5,994 nucleotides of DNA from an uncultured Coleofasciculus sp. (GCA_902805485.1 CADCTM010000890.1:913-6906); one strand, 5' to 3'; shown: positions 1-5,860, counted from the stretch's first letter. The notes: a model not told the origin generated them from the letters alone. Numbers and translations are program-made.

Positions 1-124
1 TAGAAGCTTAAGCAAAAGTCTATGTCAAAAGAGGTTTTGCTCAAAGAATTGTTAGTTTATGATCAGTGTATGAAATTTTCGTTCCATGATTACGCGCTTG
101 CTATGACTCGGCGGTGATACAACA
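1..124 (+). other. Upstream stretch before the anti-sigma gene; no complete gene
   Basis: This stretch probably separates the anti-sigma gene from an upstream gene lying outside the window, plausibly its ECF sigma factor. One + frame has TAG at 1-3 and is then open from an ATG at 22 to TGA at 115-117 (31 codons, including SKEVLLKELLVYDQC). A second + frame runs off the left edge and stops at TAG 53-55, and a third stops at once. No sigma region 4 signature can be recognised in any of them, so I call no gene. A TATGAT hexamer at 58-63 (5 of 6 to the -10 consensus) has no good -35 partner. Confidence 0.4.
58..63 (+). promoter_or_regulatory. Candidate -10 box before the anti-sigma gene
   Basis: TATGAT differs from TATAAT at one position and would start a transcript near base 70, giving a leader of about 55 bases to the ATG at 125. 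The nearest -35 candidates (TTGCTC with a 15-base spacer, TTTTGC with 17) are poor. The gene may instead be transcribed with an upstream sigma gene. Confidence 0.2.
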
Positions 125-673
125 ATGACCTCCAATTTTGACACTCGTGAATTTTCTGGGCAGGACCCAACCAGGGAAATGGATAGCCAACAGCGCGATC
201 GCTTTGAATTACTCAGTGCATTTATCGATGGTGAAGTAACAGCCGCCGAACGCAAGCAAGTCCAACAGCTACTAGCAACTGATCCCCAGATGCAGCGCTT
301 GCATTCCCGACTGATGAAGCTACGCCAGGAATTGCAGCATCTGCCAGTGCCAGCACCCGAAGCAACGGCTCAAAAAACCGCACAGCAAGTATTTTCCCGA
401 ATTGATCGCCGCCGGATGCGAAATACGGCGGTTTGGGGAGGCGCGGCGGTTGCGGCAGTATTTGTCAGCGCCTTGTCGGGAATTTTCCCAGGCAGTCAGT
501 CTTTCTCACCACAACTAGCTCAATCTCCGAAACAAGAGGCAGCACCAGAACCCTTGATGATTGCCGTAAATCGACCAATCATCGAAATTACTAAAGCACC
601 TGTTGCTTCTCCTCAACAATCTTTGGAAACACCGAGAATCCAAAATGATACTGATCAAAGCAATTTTAATTAA
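125..673 (+). CDS. Membrane-anchored anti-sigma factor (RseA-type N-terminal domain)
   Basis: A 182-residue single-pass membrane protein expected to hold an ECF sigma factor at the membrane until a signal releases it. Residues 28-70 form the RseA-like helical sigma-binding domain: the hallmark ELLSAFIDGEVTAAER is followed by the QLLATDP turn and a long amphipathic helix. The HxxxCxxC zinc motif of ZAS anti-sigma factors is absent. A basic stretch (SRIDRRRMRN, 91-100) precedes one transmembrane segment at about 101-121, so the N-terminus should be cytoplasmic. The tail (122-182) is rich in Pro, Gln and Ser and looks disordered, with a short conserved-looking patch PLMIAVNRPIIEITKAP (143-159). 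The ATG at 125 lacks a strong ribosome site; an in-frame ATG at 179 (residue 19) sits just before the domain and is a possible alternative. In Synechocystis a protein of this kind is encoded beside the ECF sigma gene sigG; the partner here is inferred because it would lie left of the window. Confidence 0.85.
   Translation: MTSNFDTREFSGQDPTREMDSQQRDRFELLSAFIDGEVTAAERKQVQQLLATDPQMQRLHSRLMKLRQELQHLPVPAPEATAQKTAQQVFSRIDRRRMRNTAVWGGAAVAAVFVSALSGIFPGSQSFSPQLAQSPKQEAAPEPLMIAVNRPIIEITKAPVASPQQSLETPRIQNDTDQSNFN
195..202. repeat. HIP1 octamer GCGATCGC
   Basis: A complete copy of the highly iterated palindrome that is over-represented in many cyanobacterial genomes. It lies inside the anti-sigma gene. 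With the copy at 1141-1148 it gives two in about 6 kb, far more than chance, and supports a cyanobacterial origin. Confidence 0.85.
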
Positions 674-687
674 TTGCTTGGCAATTG
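671..687. terminator. Small hairpin at the anti-sigma stop codon; weak terminator candidate
   Basis: AATTGC (672-677), a three-base TTG loop and GCAATT (681-686) form a perfect six-base stem that includes the end of the TAA stop. The stem is AT-rich and is followed by GTTAATTATTT rather than a clean T run, so termination here would be weak. The rest of the 148-base convergent gap to 822 is AT-rich and without ORFs. Confidence 0.3.
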
Positions 688-785
688 TTAATTATTTAGT
701 TAGTAGTTGGTTGGAATTAGGCTAGTAAATTCCTCCCTAGCAAGTTAGTTGTGATTCAAATACCTAATAATTTTATAATGGCGGC

Positions 786-802
786 GCGGCAATTCCTGCC
801 GT
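786..802. terminator. GC-rich hairpin between convergent genes
   Basis: CGGCA (787-791), loop ATTCC and TGCCG (797-801) form a perfect five-base stem, extended by a G-T pair at 786/802. It lies about 20 bases beyond the stop of the - strand cyclotransferase gene and about 115 bases beyond the anti-sigma stop. Neither side has a strong T run, so it may be a weak or factor-assisted terminator serving either strand. Confidence 0.35.
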
Positions 803-821
803 ACCGTTTATGCTAATTGCT

Positions 822-1250
822 TCAGCCGCGAGTAGGAGTATCTACACCACTACTCCAGCATCCAGACGCAATAGGGACGCCACTTAGTTGCTTTACCCGT
901 TCCGTACTCATTAAGTACACCCAAGCGACTCCTTGGGGTTGTCCTGATAGATCATAAGTTTCAATACACTGACGATTATATTCATTTGCCTGGGGCGTCC
1001 GGTTTGGATTGTAATCTTCCAGTTCATCCAGAACCCTTAACATATCCGGATCAGCAAAAGTCAACACAAAACCCTGAACTGGACTTTCCCCAGAAGTCAT
1101 GCCGGGATAACCTAACGGTAAATCAAAAAGTTGACCATAAGCGATCGCACTTTTTGCCTCCACAACTTTCCCCACACAGAAGCGCTGATAATTCACCTCT
1201 TTTGGCTTCAACGTACCGTATACAAAAATCCGGATCTGATTTAATGTCAT
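822..1250 (-). CDS. Gamma-glutamylcyclotransferase-like protein (GGCT/AIG2 fold)
   Basis: A 142-residue protein of the GGCT/AIG2-like superfamily, whose characterised members release 5-oxoproline from gamma-glutamyl compounds. The signature is seen directly: an N-terminal beta strand ending in IFVYGTLKPKEVNY (8-21) provides the YGTL substrate-binding loop, and VLDELEDYNP (73-82) carries the Glu at 78 that matches the catalytic acid. LPLGYPGM (44-51) and VQGFVLTF (58-65) are also typical of the fold. No signal peptide, so probably cytoplasmic. The frame stays open upstream to an ATG at 1319, which would add 23 residues. I prefer 1250 because the family fold begins at once after it and because a consensus -35 box lies inside the upstream extension. 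There is no clear ribosome site at 1250, which is common in cyanobacteria. The exact substrate cannot be told from sequence. It is divergent from leuS and has no operon partner in view. Confidence 0.85.
   Translation of the reverse strand: MTLNQIRIFVYGTLKPKEVNYQRFCVGKVVEAKSAIAYGQLFDLPLGYPGMTSGESPVQGFVLTFADPDMLRVLDELEDYNPNRTPQANEYNRQCIETYDLSGQPQGVAWVYLMSTERVKQLSGVPIASGCWSSGVDTPTRG
1141..1148. repeat. HIP1 octamer GCGATCGC
   Basis: Second complete HIP1 palindrome in the window, inside the cyclotransferase gene. It is a cyanobacterial genome signature with no gene-specific role inferred. Confidence 0.85.
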
Positions 1251-1285
1251 CGAATGCTTGTGAATTTTGTCTGCTCCAAGAGCTG

Positions 1286-1313
1286 ATAATTCTATGTCTA
1301 TCCCTATTGTCAA
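1286..1313 (-). promoter_or_regulatory. Predicted promoter of the cyclotransferase gene
   Basis: Read on the - strand, a perfect TTGACA (1313 to 1308) is followed by a 16-base spacer and AATTAT (1291 to 1286, 4 of 6 to TATAAT). Transcription would begin near 1279, about 29 bases before the ATG at 1250. A second -10-like TAGAAT (1294 to 1289) would need a 13-base spacer and is less likely. Confidence 0.4.
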
Positions 1314-1341
1314 CGACATATGCAGACACTTTCAATCAGCT

Positions 1342-1347
1342 TAATAT
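1342..1347 (+). promoter_or_regulatory. Candidate -10 box for leuS
   Basis: TAATAT lies 55 bases before the leuS start and is the best -10-like hexamer in the divergent gap. No convincing -35 box is found at the usual distance, so this is a weak call. It would give a leader of roughly 45-50 bases. Confidence 0.2.
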
Positions 1348-1384
1348 GCCAAAATTAATAAAACCGACCAGCTCAACCACCCAG

Positions 1385-1392
1385 TAGGAGAG
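1385..1392 (+). promoter_or_regulatory. leuS ribosome binding site
   Basis: TAGGAGAG matches the Shine-Dalgarno consensus and ends nine bases before the TTG at 1402. There is no ATG or GTG suitably placed in that frame after the in-frame TAA at 1342-1344, so this site decides the TTG start. The TAG of a 13-codon frame starting at ATG 1346 overlaps this site. Confidence 0.7.
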
Positions 1393-1401
1393 ATTCGTCC
1401 C

Positions 1402-3969
1402 TTGGAGTCACGTTATAACCCCGCCGAGATCGAACAAAAGTGGCAAAACACTTGGACAGAACAAGGCTTAGATCGCACCCCCACAGACAGCGACAAGCCA
1501 AAATTCTACGCCCTGTCCATGTTCCCATATCCGTCGGGCAACCTACACATGGGACACGTCCGTAACTACACAATTACAGATGTTATTGCCAGAATCCGCC
1601 GGATGCAAGGATATCGCGTACTACATCCAATGGGTTGGGATGCCTTTGGTTTGCCTGCAGAAAATGCCGCAATTGCGCGGGGGATTCATCCGGCAAAATG
1701 GACGTATGAAAATATTGCCCACATGAAGGCGCAGTTAAAACCGTTAGGTTTTTCCCTCGATTGGGATTGCGAACTTGCCACTTGTTCACCAGACTATTAC
1801 AAATGGACACAGTGGATTTTCTTGCAATTTTTCCAGGCAGGATTGGCGTACCAAAAAGAAGCCGCCGTTAACTGGGACCCAATCGACCAAACCGTTTTAG
1901 CAAACGAACAAGTTGATAGTCAAGGGCGTAGTTGGCGCTCTGGCGCGATCGTTGAGCGTAAACTATTACGACAGTGGTTCTTCAAAATTACCGACTATGC
2001 CGAAGAATTACTCAACGACCTCGACAAGTTGAGTGGTTGGCCAGAGCGGGTAAAGTTGATGCAGGCGAACTGGATTGGTAAATCCGTTGGTGCCTATTTA
2101 GAATTTCCGATTATTGGCTTGGCTGAAAAAATCGGTGTTTTTACGACTCGTCCCGATACGGTTTACGGCGTCAGTTACGTCGTATTGGCTCCTGAACACC
2201 CCTTAACGCAAATTGTTACTACAACAGACCAAAAAGCTGCTGTTGATGCCTTTATTGAGGAAGTCGCCAAACAAAGCGAATTGGAGCGGACGGCGGAAGA
2301 TAAGCCAAAGCGGGGTATTCCTACGGGTGGTAGGGCGATAAATCCGTTTACGGGAGAAGAAATTCCGATTTGGATTGCTGATTATGTGCTGTATGAATAT
2401 GGTACAGGTGCAGTGATGGGTGTCCCCGCTCACGATGTGCGGGATTTCCAATTTGCCAAGGAAAAGCAACTGCCGATTAAGGTTGTGATTGCAGCAGAAG
2501 GGGAAAATATAGGCGAGACATTGCGACAAGAGGCTTATACTGCCCCTGGAGTGATGATTAATTCCGGTACCTTTGATGGCATGGCATCGGTAGAAGGGAA
2601 ACAGGCAATTATTGAACACGCCGAAAAACAAGGTTGGGGGAAAGGACGAGTTCAGTATCGTTTGCGGGATTGGTTGATTTCTCGGCAACGTTATTGGGGT
2701 GCGCCAATTCCGGTAATTTATTGCCCAAACTGCGGTACAGTCCCCGTTCCGGAAGCAGACTTGCCTGTACAATTGCCGGAAGATGTCGTATTTACTGCCG
2801 GTCGGGTTTCGTCTTTGGCGCAGTTAGATGGTTGGGCAAATGTGCCTTGTCCGAGTTGTGGCACTCCGGCGAAGCGGGAAACCGATACGATGGATACGTT
2901 TATCGATTCCTCTTGGTATTTCCTTCGCTATCCGGATGCCAAGAATGATCGGCAAGTGTTTGATAAGAATAAGACGAATGATTGGTTGCCAGTCGATCAA
3001 TATGTCGGGGGAATTGAACACGCGATTTTGCATTTGTTGTACTCGCGGTTCTTTACTAAAGTATTACGCGATCAAGGGTTTCTGAATTTTGATGAACCTT
3101 TCCAACGTCTCTTGACTCAAGGCATGGTTCAGGGTTTAACTTACATGAATCCAACCACAGAGAAATGGATTCCTTCTAATTTAGTAGATCCTGCTGACCC
3201 GAAAGACCCGGAAACAGGTGAAAAGTTAGAAGTGTCTTTTAAAACCATGTCCAAGTCTAAGTACAACGGCGTGGCACCAGAGGATGTAATTAAAAAGTAC
3301 GGCGCGGATACGGCGCGGATGTTTATCCTCTTTAAGGCACCGCCAGAAAAAGATTTGGAATGGGATGAGTCGGATGTTGAGGGGCAATTCCGCTTCCTAA
3401 ACCGAGTTTGGCGTTTGGTAAGTGAGTTTGCTCAGGGTAAAAGGGCAATTTCTTCCACCGCGACAAATGGGGATTTAACTAAACCGGAAAAAGACTTAAA
3501 ACGGGCAATTCACACGGCAATTAAAGACATCACTGAGGATTTGGAGGACGATTACCAATTTAATACCGGTGTTTCGGAGTTGATGAAACTGAGTAATGCG
3601 CTTACGGATGCACCGTTTAAAGCTTCACCGATATATGCCGAAGGAATTGAAACTTTAATGTTACTTTTAGCGCCTTTTTCACCTCATATTGCTGAGGAAT
3701 TATGGCAGCTAACGGGTAATAGTGGGTCAGTTCATACTCAGACTTGGCCGCAAGTGGATAAATCGGCGTTGGTTGCGGATGAAATTACTTTGGTAATTCA
3801 AGTAATGGGCAAAAAACGCGGTACTTTAGTTGTACCTGCTCAATCTGACCGTGCGGCGTTGGAAAAGTTTGCTCGTGAGTCGGAAGTGGCACAGCAGTAT
3901 CTAGAGGGCAAGGAGATTAAAAAGGTGATTGTTGTGCCTGGTAAGTTAGTGAATTTTGTAGTGGGTTAG
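1402..3969 (+). CDS. leuS: Leucyl-tRNA synthetase
   Basis: Cytoplasmic class Ia synthetase that charges tRNA-Leu with leucine using ATP; 855 residues, close to the E. coli length. The start is TTG behind a good ribosome site and gives the family N-terminus ESRYNPAEIEQKW. The HIGH-type motif is HMGH (49-52) within PYPSGNLHMGHVRN. The CP1 editing domain shows TTRPDTVYG (248-256), whose last Thr at 253 corresponds to the editing Thr of E. coli, and GTGAVMGVPAHDVRD (334-348) with Asp 345 and 348. Two CPxC pairs (441-444 and 483-486) form a probable zinc-binding insert, followed by DTFIDSSWY (498-506). The second catalytic loop reads TMSKS (615-619), with Thr where KMSKS has its first Lys. The anticodon-binding helical domain follows from about 650, and the C-terminal tRNA-contacting domain occupies about the last 60 residues (from LVIQVMGKKRGT to the end). 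The gene looks intact, with no frameshift. It stands alone, divergent from the cyclotransferase gene and convergent with the peptidoglycan-binding gene. Confidence 0.98.
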   Translation: MESRYNPAEIEQKWQNTWTEQGLDRTPTDSDKPKFYALSMFPYPSGNLHMGHVRNYTITDVIARIRRMQGYRVLHPMGWDAFGLPAENAAIARGIHPAKWTYENIAHMKAQLKPLGFSLDWDCELATCSPDYYKWTQWIFLQFFQAGLAYQKEAAVNWDPIDQTVLANEQVDSQGRSWRSGAIVERKLLRQWFFKITDYAEELLNDLDKLSGWPERVKLMQANWIGKSVGAYLEFPIIGLAEKIGVFTTRPDTVYGVSYVVLAPEHPLTQIVTTTDQKAAVDAFIEEVAKQSELERTAEDKPKRGIPTGGRAINPFTGEEIPIWIADYVLYEYGTGAVMGVPAHDVRDFQFAKEKQLPIKVVIAAEGENIGETLRQEAYTAPGVMINSGTFDGMASVEGKQAIIEHAEKQGWGKGRVQYRLRDWLISRQRYWGAPIPVIYCPNCGTVPVPEADLPVQLPEDVVFTAGRVSSLAQLDGWANVPCPSCGTPAKRETDTMDTFIDSSWYFLRYPDAKNDRQVFDKNKTNDWLPVDQYVGGIEHAILHLLYSRFFTKVLRDQGFLNFDEPFQRLLTQGMVQGLTYMNPTTEKWIPSNLVDPADPKDPETGEKLEVSFKTMSKSKYNGVAPEDVIKKYGADTARMFILFKAPPEKDLEWDESDVEGQFRFLNRVWRLVSEFAQGKRAISSTATNGDLTKPEKDLKRAIHTAIKDITEDLEDDYQFNTGVSELMKLSNALTDAPFKASPIYAEGIETLMLLLAPFSPHIAEELWQLTGNSGSVHTQTWPQVDKSALVADEITLVIQVMGKKRGTLVVPAQSDRAALEKFARESEVAQQYLEGKEIKKVIVVPGKLVNFVVG

Positions 3970-3975
3970 AAATGG

Positions 3976-4009
3976 AAAAAAGCGCTTTGATCAACAATTA
4001 GAGCGCTCT
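3976..4009. terminator. Shared terminator between leuS and the convergent gene
   Basis: AGCGCT at 3981-3986 pairs with AGCGCT at 4002-4007. As + strand RNA the stem extends to 11 pairs (3981-3991 with 3997-4007, two of them G-U) closed by a CAACA loop, but only a poor T tract follows. As - strand RNA the inner part has two mismatches, yet the six-base GC core is followed directly by a T run (complement of the A run 3976-3980), a classical intrinsic terminator for the gene ending at 4081. It starts seven bases after the leuS stop and probably serves both genes. Confidence 0.65.
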
Positions 4010-4022
4010 CTAACTGATTTGC

Positions 4023-4079
4023 AGCGATATAGCCACCGGGCACATCGGCGCAGTGGCAATCACGACTAGTATGATCGCT
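4023..4079. repeat. Nested inverted repeats in the convergent gap
   Basis: AGCGAT (4023-4028) is complementary to ATCGCT (4074-4079), and inside them GCCAC (4032-4036) is complementary to GTGGC (4053-4057). The inner hairpin has a 16-base GC-rich loop. This may add to termination of the two facing genes. The outer pairing spans 45 bases and could be chance. Confidence 0.3.
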
Positions 4080-4080
4080 T

Positions 4081-4806
4081 CTACTGGTTCCGCCAACGCT
4101 TGGCAAATTCTGTTAAATCATTAGAAGCTAGCTGTGCTTGTAAATACTTTAGGGCTTTTTCTTGATGAGGAAACTTTTTACCATCAAGAAATGCCGCAAC
4201 ATCTGTTAGTTTGATCGGCTGATTATCGGCAGTAGTTTGATTGCGGAATAGACGCGCAAATTCGGTCAAAATTCCGGGGTAATCTGCTGAAGTTAAGCGA
4301 TTTTGTAGCCAAATTAGTGCTTGGTCTTGATAAGGAAACTTGAGCGGAGCATAATTCGGCTTGCCTATATTTGTCAGCAGGATTGGCTGCAAGTTATCAG
4401 TAGCGGCTTGGTTGAGTGCGACGCGCAAATTATAGTTAGCAATACCATTGGGATTTGGCACATTAATCTTGGATTGAAAAGCCTTGACTGCATTAAAAGT
4501 TTGCGGTCCATAAAATGGCTGATCTGGAAGGATGCCAGCTTGAACAACAATGTTTAATTGGTCTTGTAAGATTTTCATTACCTCCTGTAACTTGGCTTTG
4601 GTTTGATTACCATATATGCCATCAACCACCAGATTCGGTCCTTTATACTGCTCCTGAAAGCTGCGAATTGCTTTAGCTGTGGCGCTACCAGTTAAGGATC
4701 TGTTATCTGTTGTAAAGGGAAATACACCAGGCGAAGCTGATGTAGGTAAGTATCCTAAACCTATTAAAATTGAGCGGACTTCAACATTTGTGTAATCACG
4801 GGGCAT
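4081..4806 (-). CDS. Protein with two peptidoglycan-binding-like domains and a duplicated C-terminal module
   Basis: A 241-residue protein. Residues 7-77 match the PG_binding_1 three-helix fold: VRSILIGLGYLP, then ATAKAIRSFQEQY (42-54) and the typical VDGIYGNQTKAKLQEVM (61-77). Residues 78-133 look like a second, more diverged copy (ILPDQPFYGPQTFNAVKAFQ, 92-111). This fold usually targets cell-wall enzymes to peptidoglycan, but no catalytic domain is present and no signal peptide or membrane segment is seen, so location and ligand are uncertain. The C-terminal part holds two copies of a module I cannot name: KFPYQDQALIWLQNRL (156-171) with LTEFARLFRNQ (180-190), and KFPHQEKALKYLQAQL (211-226) with LTEFAKRWRNQ (231-241). 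The ATG at 4806 is supported by AGGTAA (4821 to 4816) nine bases upstream. The HPP gene lies 230 bases upstream on the same strand, so co-transcription is possible; a weak -10-like TATAAG (4853 to 4848) could also start a separate message. Family call is firm, function unknown. Confidence 0.85.
   Translation of the reverse strand: MPRDYTNVEVRSILIGLGYLPTSASPGVFPFTTDNRSLTGSATAKAIRSFQEQYKGPNLVVDGIYGNQTKAKLQEVMKILQDQLNIVVQAGILPDQPFYGPQTFNAVKAFQSKINVPNPNGIANYNLRVALNQAATDNLQPILLTNIGKPNYAPLKFPYQDQALIWLQNRLTSADYPGILTEFARLFRNQTTADNQPIKLTDVAAFLDGKKFPHQEKALKYLQAQLASNDLTEFAKRWRNQ
4084..4377 (-). repeat. Internal tandem duplication of a 42-47-residue module
   Basis: Copy one spans residues 144-190 (4237-4377) and copy two residues 200-241 (4084-4209), with aligned cores 55 residues apart. 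Over the two alignable blocks (18 and 11 residues) I count 18 identities. At DNA level CTTGATAAGGAAACTT (4326-4341, + strand) and CTTGATGAGGAAACTT (4161-4176) differ at one base in 16. Each copy has the pattern F-P-[YH]-Q-x-x-A-L-x-[WY]-L-Q, then L-T-E-F-A-[RK]-x-[FW]-R-N-Q. Confidence 0.8.
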
Positions 4807-4815
4807 GGTTTTGAG

Positions 4816-4821
4816 TTACCT
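4816..4821 (-). promoter_or_regulatory. Ribosome binding site of the peptidoglycan-binding gene
   Basis: AGGTAA on the - strand is nine bases from the ATG at 4806 and supports that start over any downstream Met. It overlaps the TAG that ends the interrupted small frame at 4820, an arrangement common in coupled cistrons. Confidence 0.5.
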
Positions 4822-5014
4822 ATTCACTAAACGTCAGTGGTGTTCTTCTTATATCTCTACACAGAGCATAGTGATCATTCCAGAGACGTTGTTGGACGTG
4901 AATGGGTGGAACTGTAATTGGTTTGCTAGTACCATCAATTGGTATGAGTCAAAACTGGCGATCCTCCTTAATGCGATTGGAGCTTACTTGGCAGATCCTC
5001 GTTTCTTTCTCCAT
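4820..5014 (-). pseudogene. Possible broken small ORF between the HPP and peptidoglycan-binding genes
   Basis: Reading the - strand from ATG 5014, 21 codons (beginning MEKETRICQVSSNRIKEDRQ) end at a TGA at 4951-4949. The same frame then stays open for 42 codons, including PIDGTSKPITVPPIHVQQRL and WNDHYALCRDIRRTPLTF, to TAG at 4822-4820. The sense appears protein-like, and the spacing (start 22 bases after the HPP stop, end 13 bases before the next start) is what an operon gene would have. Against it: several AGA, AGG and ATA codons, an AGGTGG lying directly against the ATG instead of a spaced ribosome site, and no family I recognise. The opposite strand also has an open frame in register (4805-5026), which looks less protein-like. 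It could be a decayed small gene or simply an intergenic spacer. Confidence 0.22.
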
Positions 5015-5036
5015 CCACCTGCTTAAGTATTGAAGA

Positions 5037-5594
5037 CTATAGCCAGTGTTTTGGATACGTCCTTTCTTCAGCTAAATTATTGAAGATCACAGCGCATAGC
5101 ACCAAAATCATCGATCCCTCAAAAGCAGGTGTTAGCAGAAATTGCCAGTCCGGTTTCGTCATCATGACAACTAATGCAACTGCTCCCGAAGGAGGGTGTA
5201 AAGTTCCGGTAAACTGCATGATTCCAATCGCCGTAGAAACAGCCATTCCCATTGTCCAGGGAGAAGAACCGAGAAAATGCAGAATAATCAGACTCACTAG
5301 AGCAGCTAAGAGATTACCCCCAATGACATTACGGGGTTGAGCCAACGGGCTTTCAGGGACACCAAAGATCAATACACTTGTCGCACCAAAGGGAGCCATC
5401 AGCAGAGGAGAATTGGTTTTTACAGCAAGGTAAGACGTTGCAGTAATGGCTAAGAAACTACCGACCCAACTCCAAAAGATATGGTGATGATGAGGTCTAT
5501 CTATAGGACAGGCTAGAGGACATGATCGCCATCTGCCAAGGATTTTAAACCAATAACTTTCCCATTTCAACAGAGCTTTCTTATAGTCGATCAT
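5037..5594 (-). CDS. HPP-family integral membrane protein, probable nitrite transporter
   Basis: A 185-residue polytopic membrane protein. The family hallmark TGTLHPPSGAVAL is present (HPP at 133-135), together with LLMAPFGATSVLIFGVP (about 64-80) and SPLAQPRNVIGGN (82-94), which characterise the cyanobacterial and chloroplast branch. A cytoplasmic-looking basic N-terminus leads to a PHHHH run (34-38), followed by about four or five hydrophobic segments: roughly 40-57, 63-79, 94-107, 115-130 plus the HPP loop, and 155-171. The C-terminus reads NNLAEERTYPKHWL. Members of this branch have been shown to transport nitrite; that role is inferred here by family only, and no nitrate or nitrite assimilation genes are in the window. 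I chose the ATG at 5594 because GGGTGG (5607 to 5602) precedes it by seven bases and the resulting length fits the family. The frame is open upstream to a GTG at 5726, adding 44 residues with a hydrophobic stretch; this is less likely. It is followed by the peptidoglycan-binding gene on the same strand. Confidence 0.88.
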   Translation of the reverse strand: MIDYKKALLKWESYWFKILGRWRSCPLACPIDRPHHHHIFWSWVGSFLAITATSYLAVKTNSPLLMAPFGATSVLIFGVPESPLAQPRNVIGGNLLAALVSLIILHFLGSSPWTMGMAVSTAIGIMQFTGTLHPPSGAVALVVMMTKPDWQFLLTPAFEGSMILVLCAVIFNNLAEERTYPKHWL

Positions 5595-5860
5595 GAATGA
5601 ACCACCCGACAACTTTAACGATTTCACAGAAAAATCAGCCAGCGCGGCAATGGCTATAAAACGACCGAGCCAGAAGAAAAAATATGAAAGTAGAAGAATC
5701 GAGGCGGCTTGGCTGCACTGCAACACAATTCGATTAACGTTCGTTTCGACTTAACCCGTGATTGGCTTGTAATCAGTTGAGCAAGCAAAAGTAGATTGCT
5801 TTTTCGATTCGGTGAAAACGCTTTCATAGAAGGGAATATACCTTTCACAAGATAGAAATC

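Noticed and set aside
774..779. Perfect TATAAT on the + strand that could drive an antisense RNA into the cyclotransferase gene
   Set aside because: It sits in very AT-rich DNA, and the best -35 match (TTGTGA at 749-754) needs a 19-base spacer, so chance is the simpler explanation.
986..1387. 133-codon + strand ORF opposite the cyclotransferase gene
   Set aside because: It lies mostly antisense to a gene with clear family motifs, its composition is not protein-like, and it has no ribosome site.
1320..1401. T-box or other leucine-responsive leader ahead of leuS
   Set aside because: The leader is too short for a T-box and shows none of its conserved elements; such leaders are also not typical of cyanobacteria.
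2203..2772. 189-codon - strand ORF inside leuS
   Set aside because: Antisense shadow of a strongly conserved coding region; the sequence is Cys-, Asn- and His-rich with no recognisable domain.
3972..4065. Protein-like + strand reading after leuS (KKRFDQQLERSLTDLQRY...) as a gene remnant
   Set aside because: Short, has no start, ends in TAG, and includes the terminator hairpin; its continuation would be antisense to the next gene's C-terminus.
4805..5026. 73-codon + strand ORF between the two - strand genes
   Set aside because: Rich in Trp, Cys and Asn, no ribosome site and no family resemblance; it mirrors the possible - strand frame codon for codon.
5028..5086. Nine-base direct repeat TATTGAAGA at 5028-5036 and 5078-5086
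   Set aside because: Short, two copies only, one of them within the HPP coding end, with no flanking mobile-element features.
5080..5340. 86-codon + strand ORF opposite the HPP gene
   Set aside because: Antisense to the conserved HPP core, so explained by the real gene.
5654..5848. 64-codon - strand ORF in the HPP leader
   Set aside because: GTG start or internal ATG without a good ribosome site, and no recognisable family; partly overlaps another open frame. Kept only as a remark in the leader entry.
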